A stretch of DNA of 64,000 nt, taken from positions 930,001 to 994,000 of the forward strand of contig NZ_JAJTTH010000001.1 of NCBI RefSeq assembly GCF_021341665.1. Direction: 5' to 3'. A program made the position numbers and the translations under genes. Numbering within the stretch: position 1 is the stretch's first letter; each line of letters begins with the position of its first letter. The notes below the pieces were generated by a model. The model made no database searches. It had not been told where the DNA came from and saw nothing but the letters and a program-made list of their open reading frames with translations. Source of the stretch: Pseudomonas sp. Au-Pse12 (GTDB lineage Bacteria; Pseudomonadota; Gammaproteobacteria; Pseudomonadales; Pseudomonadaceae). Shown piece after piece: positions 18,679 to 27,246 of this stretch.

Positions 18679-19632
18679 CTAGAGCTTTTCCTCCAGGACC
18701 TGATTCAGCACCGCGCCATCGATGCTCAGGGTCGCGGTGTTGAGCATGCCTTCCAGGTAGGCCTTGGCGATCTGTTCCTGGCGCTGGGCACGCAGGGCCT
18801 GGGTCAGGCGCTCGCGCAACTCGTCCAGGGTCGCGGTGCGCGCCGGTTGCTGTTCGGTGAGCTTGAGCACATGGAAACCCGCCACGCTCTGCACCACCTC
18901 CGAAACGCCACCGACCTTGAGCCGGGCCACCGCGCTGCGCACTTCCGGCAGCAGTTGCTGCAAGGGTTGCAGCCCCGAATCACCACCGCGCTGGGCGCTG
19001 TCCCGGTCCTGGGAGTACTGCGCCGCCAGCGCGGCGAACTCTGCCGGCACGGCCTGGGCCTTGCGGCTCAGTTCCTGCGCCTGGCGCCGCACCGGCTCGA
19101 CGGCCTGCGGGTCGGTGACGCTAAGGAAGATCTGGCTGACCCGGTACAGCGGCGGGGTCATCCAGGCCGCCTTGCCGCTGTCATAGGCCTGCTGCAATTC
19201 CGTCGCGCTGGGGTAGTCCGCCGGCACTTGGCTGACTGACTGCAAATAGTCGCGAAAGACGATCTGTTCGGTGGCCGCGCGGGTCTGCTGCTCCACCTCC
19301 GGGCGCTGGCGCCAGCCCTGGGCGTCGGCCTGTTCCAGAACGGCCTTTTCCGCCAGCCGCGAGCGAATCCAGGCTTCCAGCGCCGGGCGATTGCCCCGCA
19401 ATTGCGCGCGGGCGTCCTCGGGCAGGCTGGCGAACAGCGTCTTCAGCTCCTCGGCCGCCACCTGCTGGTTGCCCAGGCGCGCCACCGCAGGGGTGTTCGC
19501 CGATTGCTGCAACACGGCCGGCGCCGGCTGCTGCGCCGCCACCGGGTCGTTGCCCGGGCGCAGGGCCAGCCCCAGCGCCAGGCCGAGCAAGGTCAGTGCC
19601 CCGGCACCGACCACCAGGGTCGGCTTCTTCAC
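18679..19632 (-). CDS. Parvulin-type peptidyl-prolyl cis-trans isomerase, exported
   Basis: 317 residues with an N-terminal signal or anchor helix (LVVGAGALTLLGLALGLAL), so it acts in the periplasm. A SurA_N/PpiC-like helical part precedes the rotamase domain at about 155-265, with YRVSQIFLSV, FAALAAQYSQDRDSAQRGGDSG and VVQSVAGFHVLKL, the usual parvulin strands. The Gly-Gly-Asp after the loop is kept. Likely role: folding or release of an outer-membrane or secreted client of this locus. It overlaps the YbjN gene's stop by 4 bases, which places it in the same operon. It corresponds to PA0699. Confidence 0.85.
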   Translation of the reverse strand: MKKPTLVVGAGALTLLGLALGLALRPGNDPVAAQQPAPAVLQQSANTPAVARLGNQQVAAEELKTLFASLPEDARAQLRGNRPALEAWIRSRLAEKAVLEQADAQGWRQRPEVEQQTRAATEQIVFRDYLQSVSQVPADYPSATELQQAYDSGKAAWMTPPLYRVSQIFLSVTDPQAVEPVRRQAQELSRKAQAVPAEFAALAAQYSQDRDSAQRGGDSGLQPLQQLLPEVRSAVARLKVGGVSEVVQSVAGFHVLKLTEQQPARTATLDELRERLTQALRAQRQEQIAKAYLEGMLNTATLSIDGAVLNQVLEEKL

Positions 19633-20111
19633 AGGCTGGCCGCCTCTTCCAGGGGCGGCTCCTCAGACAGCGGCTGTTCACCCCGGGCCTGCAACTGCGC
19701 CGCCTGCTGGCTGTATTCGCGCAGGTAGACGATGAACTCCTGCAGCAACCGGTCCCACAGCTCCAGCTGGCTGCGCAGGTGGTTCTCGCCGACCCCGGCC
19801 ACCACCACGTCCATCTCCATCACCAGGAACTCGCCCTGCAGCGACAGCCGGGCAAAGCGCCGCGAGGCGTTCCACAGTTCCGCCAGCCCGGCCGGCAGCT
19901 CACCCTGCACCCGCAGGGCGCAGCTGTAGGTGAAGTCCACATAGTGCCCGGCCTCGCTGCCCGGGTTGCCGAAACGCACGGCATAGCCGATGCCCTGGCT
20001 GGCGCTGAGCAGTTGCACGATGCCGTTCTGCTCGGTCTGGTTGACCCGGTAGCCGGCGCCTTGCAGCAGGTCGGTGAGGCTTTCGGTGGTGACGCTGGTA
20101 ATCAAAGTCAT
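19629..20111 (-). CDS. YbjN-domain protein
   Basis: 160 residues starting MTLITSVTTESLTDLLQGAGYRVNQ. The YbjN fold is a small chaperone-like/sensory alpha-beta domain resembling type III secretion chaperones; marks here are GIGYAVRFGNPG, YVDFTYSCALRV and the ARLSLQGEFLVMEMDVVVAG strand-helix. The ATG at 20111 is chosen because AGGGAAGAG lies six bases before it; an ATG two codons earlier is too close to that site. Between the coiled-coil gene (20 bases upstream) and the PPIase gene (4-base overlap), so operonic. Its role in the locus is unknown. Confidence 0.75.
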   Translation of the reverse strand: MTLITSVTTESLTDLLQGAGYRVNQTEQNGIVQLLSASQGIGYAVRFGNPGSEAGHYVDFTYSCALRVQGELPAGLAELWNASRRFARLSLQGEFLVMEMDVVVAGVGENHLRSQLELWDRLLQEFIVYLREYSQQAAQLQARGEQPLSEEPPLEEAASL

Positions 20112-20131
20112 GGTCATCTCTTCCCTGGTGA

Positions 20132-20779
20132 TCAGTGGGTGCTCGCCGCCCGTGGGGCGTCGAACTGGGTCTGGTAAAGCGCGTCGCCAAAACCCTGGGC
20201 CAGTTCTTCGAACTTGACCCGGGCCTTGCCGGCGAAGGGCTGGCGGATGTTCACCACCTCGGCCACGTCGATCTTTTCGTAAGCCGTCAGAATCTGTTTG
20301 GCGATGCCGTACATCTGCTGATTCTTGACCGCGCATTGCTGCACTTGTGTGTCACGCTCGCTCAATTGCGCCTGCAATTTCGCCCGCTCGGCCTCCTTGC
20401 CCCGGGCCAGCACCAGCAAGTCTTCGTAGGCTTTCTTGAACTTGCCCAACTGCTCGCTGCTGGCCGCCGCCTGGGCTTGCGCCTGGCTGTGCAGGTTCTG
20501 CTGCTGGCCGGCCAGTTGCTCGGCCACGCCGCGGGTCTTGGCCAGCTCGGCGCTCAGTTGCTTGACCTGTGCCTGGGCTTCCTTGGCCGCGTTCTCGGCG
20601 GCGATCCGCGCGGCCGCGGCCTGGGCCTGCTCGCTTTGCAGGGCCTGCAACTGCTGGGTGGTGCTGCGCAACTGGGTGCGCAGGCGTTCCTCCATGCCTT
20701 CGGCGCTGGCGCCGGCACTGGCCAGCACGCCCCAGGCCAGCAACAGGCTGACCGCCCCTGCCCTCACTCGGCTGTTCAT
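20132..20779 (-). CDS. Exported coiled-coil protein of the pdt-like locus
   Basis: 215 residues with a signal peptide (LLLAWGVLASAGASAEG) and then a long Ala/Gln-rich coiled coil at about 28-140 (TTQQLQALQSEQAQAAAARIAAEN...). A short C-terminal globular piece follows, with AYEKIDVAEVVNIRQPFAGKARVKFE. No enzymatic motif. By position it corresponds to PA0697 in the P. aeruginosa locus. A periplasmic scaffold linking porin and TonB/ExbBD is possible, but that is inference. It lies 17 bases after the porin gene. Confidence 0.7.
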   Translation of the reverse strand: MNSRVRAGAVSLLLAWGVLASAGASAEGMEERLRTQLRSTTQQLQALQSEQAQAAAARIAAENAAKEAQAQVKQLSAELAKTRGVAEQLAGQQQNLHSQAQAQAAASSEQLGKFKKAYEDLLVLARGKEAERAKLQAQLSERDTQVQQCAVKNQQMYGIAKQILTAYEKIDVAEVVNIRQPFAGKARVKFEELAQGFGDALYQTQFDAPRAASTH

Positions 20780-20796
20780 AACCTTCCTCCCGATGC

Positions 20797-22500
20797 TTAG
20801 AAGCGCGTGTTGAGTTCAAGCTGCATGACGTCGACTTCGTAACGCGGCCCGTAGACTTCCGAGGCGCTCATGTAGCGGGCCGTGGCGTAGATGTTCTTGT
20901 CGATGCCGTAGTTGCCGCCGACGAAATAGCCCTTGGCGTTGGTGCCCCCCAGGTGGAACGAGGAATCGTTGAAGCCGTCGGGCAAGGCATCGGGCTGGAT
21001 GTACTTGTAGCCAGCCAGCAGGTTCCAGTCGCCGGACTTCTTCATCTCCAGGGCGTTGCCCAGGGTGAACTGCACCAGCAGCGCGTTGCCGCCGCTTTCG
21101 AACTGGCCGTTGCGGTTGATGTTGTTGACGATCTCGCCTTCGCTGCGTTTGAGCATCTCGCCCTTGTCGTAGGCCAGGTTGCGGATGTAGTTGGTCTGGC
21201 TGCGCAGGCGCAGGTCGTCCGGCAGCTCGGTGTCCCAGGCTAGGTTCAGGTCGAGCACGTCGAACTTCGAGGCTAGGCCGACGAACTGCGGCTGCGGGGT
21301 CAGGCCCGGGGTGGCCGGGTTGGGGGTGATGTCGCGCAGCAGGAACACGCTGTTGCCCTTCTGCATGAAGGCCACGCGCGAGCCGTCGGTGTCGCAGCCC
21401 GGGGCCCCGGCCCAGGGCGCGCAGGGGCTGGAGCGCTGGCCTTCGATGTCGTCGAAGCGATAGTAGGCCAAGGCGCCCTTGAGGCTGTTGCTGCGGTTGA
21501 TCTTCCAGTTGGCGCCGATCTGCCCGCCGAACAGCCACTTGGTGTCGCTCTCGTTCTTGTCGAAGCCGTTGCTGGTGGCGGTGTCGTTGGTGTACTCCAC
21601 CGGGAACACGCCGAGGGTGCCGAACAGGCCCCAGTCGCTGCTGAGCTTGCGGTTGAACAGCGCCGCCACGCCGTCGAAGTTCAGGTCGTGGGAATACAGC
21701 ATGTCGGTGGAATAGAACGGGTTGGCGAAACGCCCGCCGGTCAGGGTCAGGTCCTGGCTGGCCTTCCAGGTCAGGTAGCCCTGGTCGAGCCAGATGTCCT
21801 TCTTGCCGAAGCCGCCGCCCAGGGTCTGGGTGGTGGACACCGGGTTGTTGTCCGAGCCGGTGCCGATGCGGATGCCGGCGGTCCATTCCGGCGAGATCAC
21901 CGCCTTCATCCCCAGGCGCGCGCGCAGGCGGAACAGGTTGTCGCGGTCTTCGCGGCTGTTGAGCAGCGGCGGCAGCTTGCTGTTGGTGTCCTTGTTGACG
22001 TCGTAGGGGCCGTTGTCGTTGAGCTTGGCGTAGTCGACGATCTCGTTGCTGTTGTTGTCGGCAAAGAACCGCGACTCCTCGCGCAGGCGGATGTCGCCGT
22101 CAAAGCTGATGCGCGACACCCAGTCCGGAAAGGTGTTGGGCTGGGCCCAGTTTTCCTGCTTGGCGGTGGCCATGACTTCGGCCTTGACCTGATCGCGGAT
22201 CTGCTCGCGGACGATCGCCGGCACGTATTGCACCCGCACATCCCCCGGCGCCGCCGCGGGGCCGGGGGCCGCCACGGCGGTGGCGGCGCTGGCCTGACGG
22301 GCCTGCTGGGCCTCTTTTTCGGCCTGGGCAATCAGCGCCTCGGCCTTGGCCTGCGGCAGTACCCCCTGCTGCACCAACAGACGGATCAGGTTGATCGTGG
22401 CGTTCTCCGAAGGCGCGGCCGCGGCGGCCGAGGCCTGTCCGGCCAGGGTCAGGGCGACCATGCCGAGCGCCAGGGTCAATCGATTCACGGTGGAAATCAT
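20797..22500 (-). CDS. Putative outer-membrane porin with N-terminal helical linker
   Basis: 567 residues from an ATG at 22500 (a GTG two codons earlier is possible). Signal peptide ends near AGQASAAA; residues about 30-110 form an Ala/Gln-rich helix with LLVQQGVLPQAKAEALIAQAE, typical of the putative-porin family of Pseudomonas. The rest is a beta-barrel with alternating strands (DIWLDQGYLTWKASQDLTLTGGRF, WNLLAGYKYIQPDALPDG) and a terminal Phe (LNTRF). Probably the outer-membrane channel or receptor energised by the TonB-ExbBD proteins encoded immediately upstream. It corresponds to PA0696. Confidence 0.8.
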   Translation of the reverse strand: MISTVNRLTLALGMVALTLAGQASAAAAAPSENATINLIRLLVQQGVLPQAKAEALIAQAEKEAQQARQASAATAVAAPGPAAAPGDVRVQYVPAIVREQIRDQVKAEVMATAKQENWAQPNTFPDWVSRISFDGDIRLREESRFFADNNSNEIVDYAKLNDNGPYDVNKDTNSKLPPLLNSREDRDNLFRLRARLGMKAVISPEWTAGIRIGTGSDNNPVSTTQTLGGGFGKKDIWLDQGYLTWKASQDLTLTGGRFANPFYSTDMLYSHDLNFDGVAALFNRKLSSDWGLFGTLGVFPVEYTNDTATSNGFDKNESDTKWLFGGQIGANWKINRSNSLKGALAYYRFDDIEGQRSSPCAPWAGAPGCDTDGSRVAFMQKGNSVFLLRDITPNPATPGLTPQPQFVGLASKFDVLDLNLAWDTELPDDLRLRSQTNYIRNLAYDKGEMLKRSEGEIVNNINRNGQFESGGNALLVQFTLGNALEMKKSGDWNLLAGYKYIQPDALPDGFNDSSFHLGGTNAKGYFVGGNYGIDKNIYATARYMSASEVYGPRYEVDVMQLELNTRF

Positions 22501-22540
22501 CTGCACACAACTCCTGTAGAAACTGCAAATAGGGGTTCGC

Positions 22541-23254
22541 TCATTCCGGTCGCCGGCCCTTGAGGGACAAGCGCACCGGCAAGGTCAGGGACGCCGGCAT
22601 ACGTTCTTTCAGGCGCGGCGTGGCCCGCAGCGCCGCCAGCACCTGCTGGTCGGTCTCGGGGTTGCCGCTGGAGCCGGCCAGTTCGGCGCGGGTCACTTGG
22701 CCGTCGGCGCCGAGCCACAGGTCCACCTGCAGCGCATAGGCCTTCTTGCGCAGCTCCGGGTCCTCGCGCAGCACCCGTTGAAAGGTCGCCGCCAGGTACT
22801 GCTTGTAGGTGCCGGTGCCCAGCCCGCCGCCACCGGCGCCGGCCATGCCGCCGCCCTTGCCGGCACCGACGTTGAAGCCGTCGTTGCCAGCCTGGGCGTC
22901 GCCATCGATCTGCATCGGGTTGGCCAGGTCGTCCGCCGGCGAGGGCGGTGCCTCTTCCTCCGGCTTGACCTCATCGGGGGTCGGCGTGGGCTCGGGCTCC
23001 GGCACCTTCTCTTGCACCGGCTCCGGCTCCTTGGGCTTCTCCGGCGGTGGAGGCGTTTCCGGAGGCGGCGGCAGCGGGATGATGGTCGGCACCTTCGGCG
23101 CTTCCCGGCGCACCCCGGCCATGTCATTGGCCCACTGCCACAGCAGCCAGGCGGCCACGGCCCCCAGCAGCAGCCCGGCGCCCCACTTCAGCAGGCGCAT
23201 GGCGCGCGGCTTGTGCTGCACCGGCGGCAGCTCGATCGGTTGTTGTGCGGTCAT
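22541..23254 (-). CDS. TonB-family energy transducer
   Basis: 237 residues: a cytoplasmic N-terminus, one membrane helix (LLKWGAGLLLGAVAAWLLW, about 20-40), a Pro/Glu-rich rigid stretch (PPPPETPPPPEKPKEPEP...), a Gly-rich hinge (GAGKGGGMAGAGGGGLGTG) and a C-terminal TonB-like domain with YLAATFQRVLREDPEL and LWLGADGQVTRAELAGSSG. It carries proton-motive force from ExbB/ExbD to an outer-membrane partner. Directly downstream of exbD with 3 bases between, so co-transcribed. It corresponds to PA0695. Confidence 0.85.
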   Translation of the reverse strand: MTAQQPIELPPVQHKPRAMRLLKWGAGLLLGAVAAWLLWQWANDMAGVRREAPKVPTIIPLPPPPETPPPPEKPKEPEPVQEKVPEPEPTPTPDEVKPEEEAPPSPADDLANPMQIDGDAQAGNDGFNVGAGKGGGMAGAGGGGLGTGTYKQYLAATFQRVLREDPELRKKAYALQVDLWLGADGQVTRAELAGSSGNPETDQQVLAALRATPRLKERMPASLTLPVRLSLKGRRPE

Positions 23255-23257
23255 GGC

Positions 23258-23683
23258 TCAGCCCTGGCTCGGTTTGCCGGTGACCAGGCCGACCTGGGAC
23301 AACTCCAGGCGGCGCAGCAGGTCGAGGACTTCGATGACCTTCTGGTACTGCACCGTGGCATCGCCACGGACGATGATCGGGAAGTCCGGGTTCTGCGCCT
23401 TCTCGATACGCAGGCGCTCTTCCAGCTCGCCCAGGGTCACCGGGTAGGCGTCGAGGAACACCTGACCGCCGTCGTTCACCGAGATGGCCTTGGTCTTGGC
23501 CTCGGACAGCGACACCGAGGCGCTGGCCTTGGGCAGGTGGATCTGGATGCCCGATACCTGGGCGGTGGCGGTGAGGATGAACATCACCAGCACCACCATC
23601 AGCACGTCCACCAGGGGCGTGATGTTGATGCTGTCGACAGCGGCGTCGTCTTCGTCGTCATGGGAGGCGTTCACGGAAGCCAT
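23258..23683 (-). CDS. exbD2: ExbD/TolR-type proton channel subunit
   Basis: 141 residues with the classical layout: a short acidic N-terminus, one membrane helix with the conserved Asp (NITPLVDVLMVVLVMFIL, Asp at about 26) and a periplasmic domain (VSLSEAKTKAISVNDGGQVFLD). The Asp is the proton site that drives the ExbB-ExbD motor. It sits between the ExbB-like gene (11 bases) and tonB (3 bases). It corresponds to PA0694 (exbD2). Confidence 0.9.
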   Translation of the reverse strand: MASVNASHDDEDDAAVDSINITPLVDVLMVVLVMFILTATAQVSGIQIHLPKASASVSLSEAKTKAISVNDGGQVFLDAYPVTLGELEERLRIEKAQNPDFPIIVRGDATVQYQKVIEVLDLLRRLELSQVGLVTGKPSQG

Positions 23684-23694
23684 GGCAGTTCTCC

Positions 23695-25512
23695 TCAGGC
23701 CGGAACCGACGCGTTGCTGTGACTGACCCGCCAGTGGGCGTTCTCGCTGTGCTGGCTCTCGCCATGCAGCTCCGCCAGCCGGGTGATGAACTCGTCGACG
23801 AACACCCGCATGTCGGCGCCGACTTCCTTGTTGCGGGTGATCAAGCGGTTGTAGCCAAACAGCGCCGGGATCGCGACGAACAGGCCCATGGCGGTGGCCA
23901 GCAAGGCCGCGGCCATGCCCGGGGCGATGGCATTGATGTTCACGTCACCGGCCATGGCGGTGCCGAGGAACACCACCATGATCCCCAGCACCGTGCCCAA
24001 CAGGCCGATGTAGGGGCCGCCGGCAATGGCGTTGGACAGGGTCGAGAGCTTGGCGCTGAGCTGCTGGTTTTCCCGGGTGCGCACCCCGTCCATCGAGCAG
24101 CGGATGGCTTCGATGGTGGCCGCCGACACCGAGGAGGTATCGGCGCCCTGCTCGCGGCGGGTGCGGATCTCTTTCACCGCCACCAGGTACAGGCGCCACA
24201 GCGAGGAATGCTCCAGGCGGCTGGCCAGGACCTGATCGTCGGCGAACATCTCCAGGCGGGTGCCGACCTTGGTGAACTGCTCGCGAAACAGCGCATTGGC
24301 GGCGCTGACCCGGCCGACCATGCGGTTCTTGCGCAGCATGATCACCCAGGACTGGATCATCATCCCCACCAGCACCAGGATGATCACCCAGGCATCCACC
24401 GGCACCGCCTTGAGCAGGAAGCCCAGGCTGCCGAAACCAAAACCCGACTGTTCTTCATCAACGCCGTAGGCCACCAGCTTCGACTCCGCGCCCTGGGCGC
24501 TGGCATCGGCCAGGATCAACGCCGCCGGACGCGCCACCTTGGACAGGCGCAGCTCGTCCAGGGCCCCGGTGAACGGCAGGAAATGGCTGGCTTCGGCGCC
24601 GGCGGCGGGCGGCAGGTCGGCACCGATCGCCAGCACCGAATTGAAGGTCGGAATGGCCTGGGCCAGGCTCGCGGTTTCGCGGCCATTGACGTACAGCGCC
24701 AAGCGGCTGCCCTCGCCGCTCAGGGCCAGGTGCTGCCACTGCCCCGGGTTCAGCGGCTGGGTGGAGGCGGCGCGCTGGCCGTCCACTTCAACGAAGGGCA
24801 TGCCCTGGTTGATGCCGACCAGCAGGCTGCCGGCGCCTTCGCGACGGGCCAGCAGCAGTTGCTCACCGCTGGCCTGATCCAGGCGCACCCAGGCGCTGAA
24901 GGTGAAGGCGCCGCCGGCGTTGTGCTGCAGCGACGGGCTGGCCGGCAGCAGCAGCGGCTGGCCGCTGAACTGCAAGGCGCGGCCGATGACCCCGTCAATG
25001 CTGGCGCCGGTGGCGTTCTGCGCGGTGTTGCCATAGGCGGTGGTGTCTTTGGTCGGGGTACCGTTGCTGCCGTCGAAGTGGTAGATGGCGGTGTAGCTGG
25101 GGTCGAAGGTCAACTGGCCGTTGGCGGTGCTCGGCGCCTTCTGGTTGCCGTAGTACATCCAGATGTCCTGGCGCTGGCCGCCTTCGACCTTGGGCACATC
25201 GACCCAGATCAGCGCCATGCCCATCAGCGGGTCGAAGCTTTCGATCTGGTGGTTGAGCACGGTCTTGTCATCGGCGGTGACAAAGCGCAGGTCGGCGCCG
25301 TCTTCCTTGACCCCGTCGAAGGTGAAGTTGCCGGTGTGCAGGCGCACCAGCAGCGCGGTGCGGCCCAGGGCCTCGTTGATGGCCGCGCCCTGCGGGGTGG
25401 TGTCCACCGAAATCTGCTTGCGGTAATGCCAGTCGTCCTGCCACCAGGCATGGGCCGTGGCCGGGAGCACGAAGCCCAGGCAGATCAACAGGCTCAGGAA
25501 TAAGCGTTGCAT
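23695..25512 (-). CDS. exbB2: DUF2341-LamG-ExbB fusion protein
   Basis: 605 residues. A signal peptide (LSLLICLGFVLPATAHA) leads into a DUF2341 domain (WWQDDWHYRKQISVDTT..., about 23-125), then a concanavalin/LamG-like domain at about 140-345 (FTFSAWVRLDQASGEQ, GQWQHLALSGEGSRLALYVNGRE). Three membrane helices follow (VDAWVIILVLVGMMIQSWVIM; GGPYIGLLGTVLGIMVVFLG; GMAAALLATAMGLFVAIPALF) with the ExbB/TolQ signature. So a proton-driven motor carries its own large periplasmic, possibly glycan-binding, head. First gene of the ExbBD-TonB set, 21 bases after the TpsB gene. It corresponds to PA0693 (exbB2), which has the same unusual fusion. Confidence 0.88.
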   Translation of the reverse strand: MQRLFLSLLICLGFVLPATAHAWWQDDWHYRKQISVDTTPQGAAINEALGRTALLVRLHTGNFTFDGVKEDGADLRFVTADDKTVLNHQIESFDPLMGMALIWVDVPKVEGGQRQDIWMYYGNQKAPSTANGQLTFDPSYTAIYHFDGSNGTPTKDTTAYGNTAQNATGASIDGVIGRALQFSGQPLLLPASPSLQHNAGGAFTFSAWVRLDQASGEQLLLARREGAGSLLVGINQGMPFVEVDGQRAASTQPLNPGQWQHLALSGEGSRLALYVNGRETASLAQAIPTFNSVLAIGADLPPAAGAEASHFLPFTGALDELRLSKVARPAALILADASAQGAESKLVAYGVDEEQSGFGFGSLGFLLKAVPVDAWVIILVLVGMMIQSWVIMLRKNRMVGRVSAANALFREQFTKVGTRLEMFADDQVLASRLEHSSLWRLYLVAVKEIRTRREQGADTSSVSAATIEAIRCSMDGVRTRENQQLSAKLSTLSNAIAGGPYIGLLGTVLGIMVVFLGTAMAGDVNINAIAPGMAAALLATAMGLFVAIPALFGYNRLITRNKEVGADMRVFVDEFITRLAELHGESQHSENAHWRVSHSNASVPA

Positions 25513-25533
25513 GGGAAGGGTCTCCGTAAAAAG

Positions 25534-27246
25534 TCAGAACGTCGCTTGCACGCTGAAGTGCAGGCGTGGGTCGTATTTCTGGGTGTTGGGGCCGTCCTTG
25601 AGCGGGTAGCCCCAATCGAGGCTGCCGGACAGCCACTTGCTCAAACTGGCGCGGGTGCCGAGGCCAACACTGGCCAGGCTGTATTGGTCTTCCTGCTCCA
25701 CCATGGGCTCGTGCAGGCGCAAGTGCGCGCCCTCGGCAAAGGCGTAGAAACGCCACTCCTGCACATAGCTGCCGAGGAACTTGGCCAGGGACGGCGTGCG
25801 CAGCTCCTGGGAAAGCAGATAGCCCTCGTCCCCGGTACGCTCGGCGGCCAGGTAGCCGCGCACCGAGGTGGCGCCGCCGGCGGAATACTGCTCGTTGGAC
25901 ACCAGGGGCCCGGAGGCCAGCTGGAAGGCGGTCTTGGACGCCGACTGCCAGTCGTTAGCAAAGGTGTAGGTGAAATTCAGGTCGCCCTTGAGCACCGAGA
26001 AACTGGCACTGGCCTCGTCGCGCTTGTAGTGGAACTCCTCGGCGTCGCTGCCGTAGCCGAAGAAGCGCCGGGTGCCGACGATCAGGTTCAGGCCCAGACC
26101 CAGCTGGGATTTTTCGCTGTAGCGGTAGCCGTTGTAGCCGAAGGTCACGGGGGCGTACTTCAGCGGAATCTGGTCGCTGCTGCGGCCAAAGCGCATCTCT
26201 TCGTCGAAGTCCTTGAAATCCACACCCACCGACAGCGAGTTGGCCCAGTTGCCGGCCGCAGGCAAGGTGTAGATCGCCGACACCCCGTAGGAATGGCCCT
26301 TGCCCAGCACGTTGCTGCCGCCGATGGTGGCGATGTTGCTGTCGGACTGGTAGCCGGAGAACTGCAGGGCCCAGCGCTCGCTCAGCGGCGCGGTGTAGGA
26401 ACCGGACCAGACCTTGGCGTTGTCGGTGTCTTGGGGCGCGGTGAAATAAGTCAGGGAAATGCTGTGGCCCAACTGCCAGAGGTTGTCGTAGCCGACGTTG
26501 ACCACCGTGCGCAGCTTCTCGGTGTCGGCGCTGTAGTCGTTGTTCAGGCCGACGCTGGCGTGCCAGGGGTTCTGGTCTTCCACTTGCAGGTCCACGTCCA
26601 TGGTCCCCGGGCGCTGGCCCTCGCGCACCAGCGGCATGACCTGGCGCCCGGCGCCGCGGTTGAGCCCGGCCAGCTGGCTTTGCACCGTGGCAAAGTCCGG
26701 CACCTGGCCTTCCTTGAGCGCCGGCACCTGGTCGCGGATCTCCACCGGCGAGTAATGCTTGGCGCCCACCACCCGCACCCGGCCGACCTTGGTTTCACTG
26801 ACCTGCAGGTAGACGATGCCGTCCTCGACCTTCTGCTCCGGCAGCTCGACGAACACCGACTGGTAGCCGCGCTCCTGATAGACCTTCTGCAGCGCATCGC
26901 GGGCGCCTTCGATGTCGGTCAGGGCTTTCTGCGGCCCGAGGAACGGGTACACCGCCTCCTCGATGGCCCGCGCATCGAGCACGGTATTGCCGCGCACGAA
27001 GTACTCATTGACGTCCACCAACCGCGCCGCGGCCGTGGCTTCGACCGGTGCCGGCTCGCCCTCCTCGGCCTGCACCCCCGGCGCCAGCGCCAGCACCGCC
27101 AACCAACCGCACAACGGCCACCAGCGCCCGCCACTGCCGGGTCGCCCTGATTTGCCCAGATGCTCCACACCGCCCCCTAGAAATCTGAAAATTGGCGCGC
27201 GCACGCGCATTGCCGTCGCCGTCTGCACAGCGTTTGGCCGCTTCAA
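25534..27246 (-). CDS. pdtB: TpsB/FhaC-type two-partner-secretion transporter (PdtB-like)
   Basis: 570 residues. An extended signal peptide ends at GVQAEEG (about 60). Two POTRA domains at about 78-220 recognise a TpsA partner (NEYFVRGNTVLDARAIEEAVYPFLG; TKVGRVRVVGAKHYSPVEI). The 16-strand beta-barrel contains the VRGYL motif of loop L6 and ends in an aromatic residue (QATF). It exports a large TPS exoprotein across the outer membrane. The upstream gene's stop overlaps a TTG start at 27246 (TTGA); an ATG at 27210 is the alternative. No tpsA gene is adjacent, in contrast to P. aeruginosa, where pdtA (PA0690) lies two genes upstream. Confidence 0.88.
   Translation of the reverse strand: MKRPNAVQTATAMRVRAPIFRFLGGGVEHLGKSGRPGSGGRWWPLCGWLAVLALAPGVQAEEGEPAPVEATAAARLVDVNEYFVRGNTVLDARAIEEAVYPFLGPQKALTDIEGARDALQKVYQERGYQSVFVELPEQKVEDGIVYLQVSETKVGRVRVVGAKHYSPVEIRDQVPALKEGQVPDFATVQSQLAGLNRGAGRQVMPLVREGQRPGTMDVDLQVEDQNPWHASVGLNNDYSADTEKLRTVVNVGYDNLWQLGHSISLTYFTAPQDTDNAKVWSGSYTAPLSERWALQFSGYQSDSNIATIGGSNVLGKGHSYGVSAIYTLPAAGNWANSLSVGVDFKDFDEEMRFGRSSDQIPLKYAPVTFGYNGYRYSEKSQLGLGLNLIVGTRRFFGYGSDAEEFHYKRDEASASFSVLKGDLNFTYTFANDWQSASKTAFQLASGPLVSNEQYSAGGATSVRGYLAAERTGDEGYLLSQELRTPSLAKFLGSYVQEWRFYAFAEGAHLRLHEPMVEQEDQYSLASVGLGTRASLSKWLSGSLDWGYPLKDGPNTQKYDPRLHFSVQATF

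Noticed and set aside
20112..20336. Upstream extension of the YbjN gene
   Set aside because: It overlaps the coiled-coil gene, has no domain support, and the ATG at 20111 has the better-placed ribosome site.
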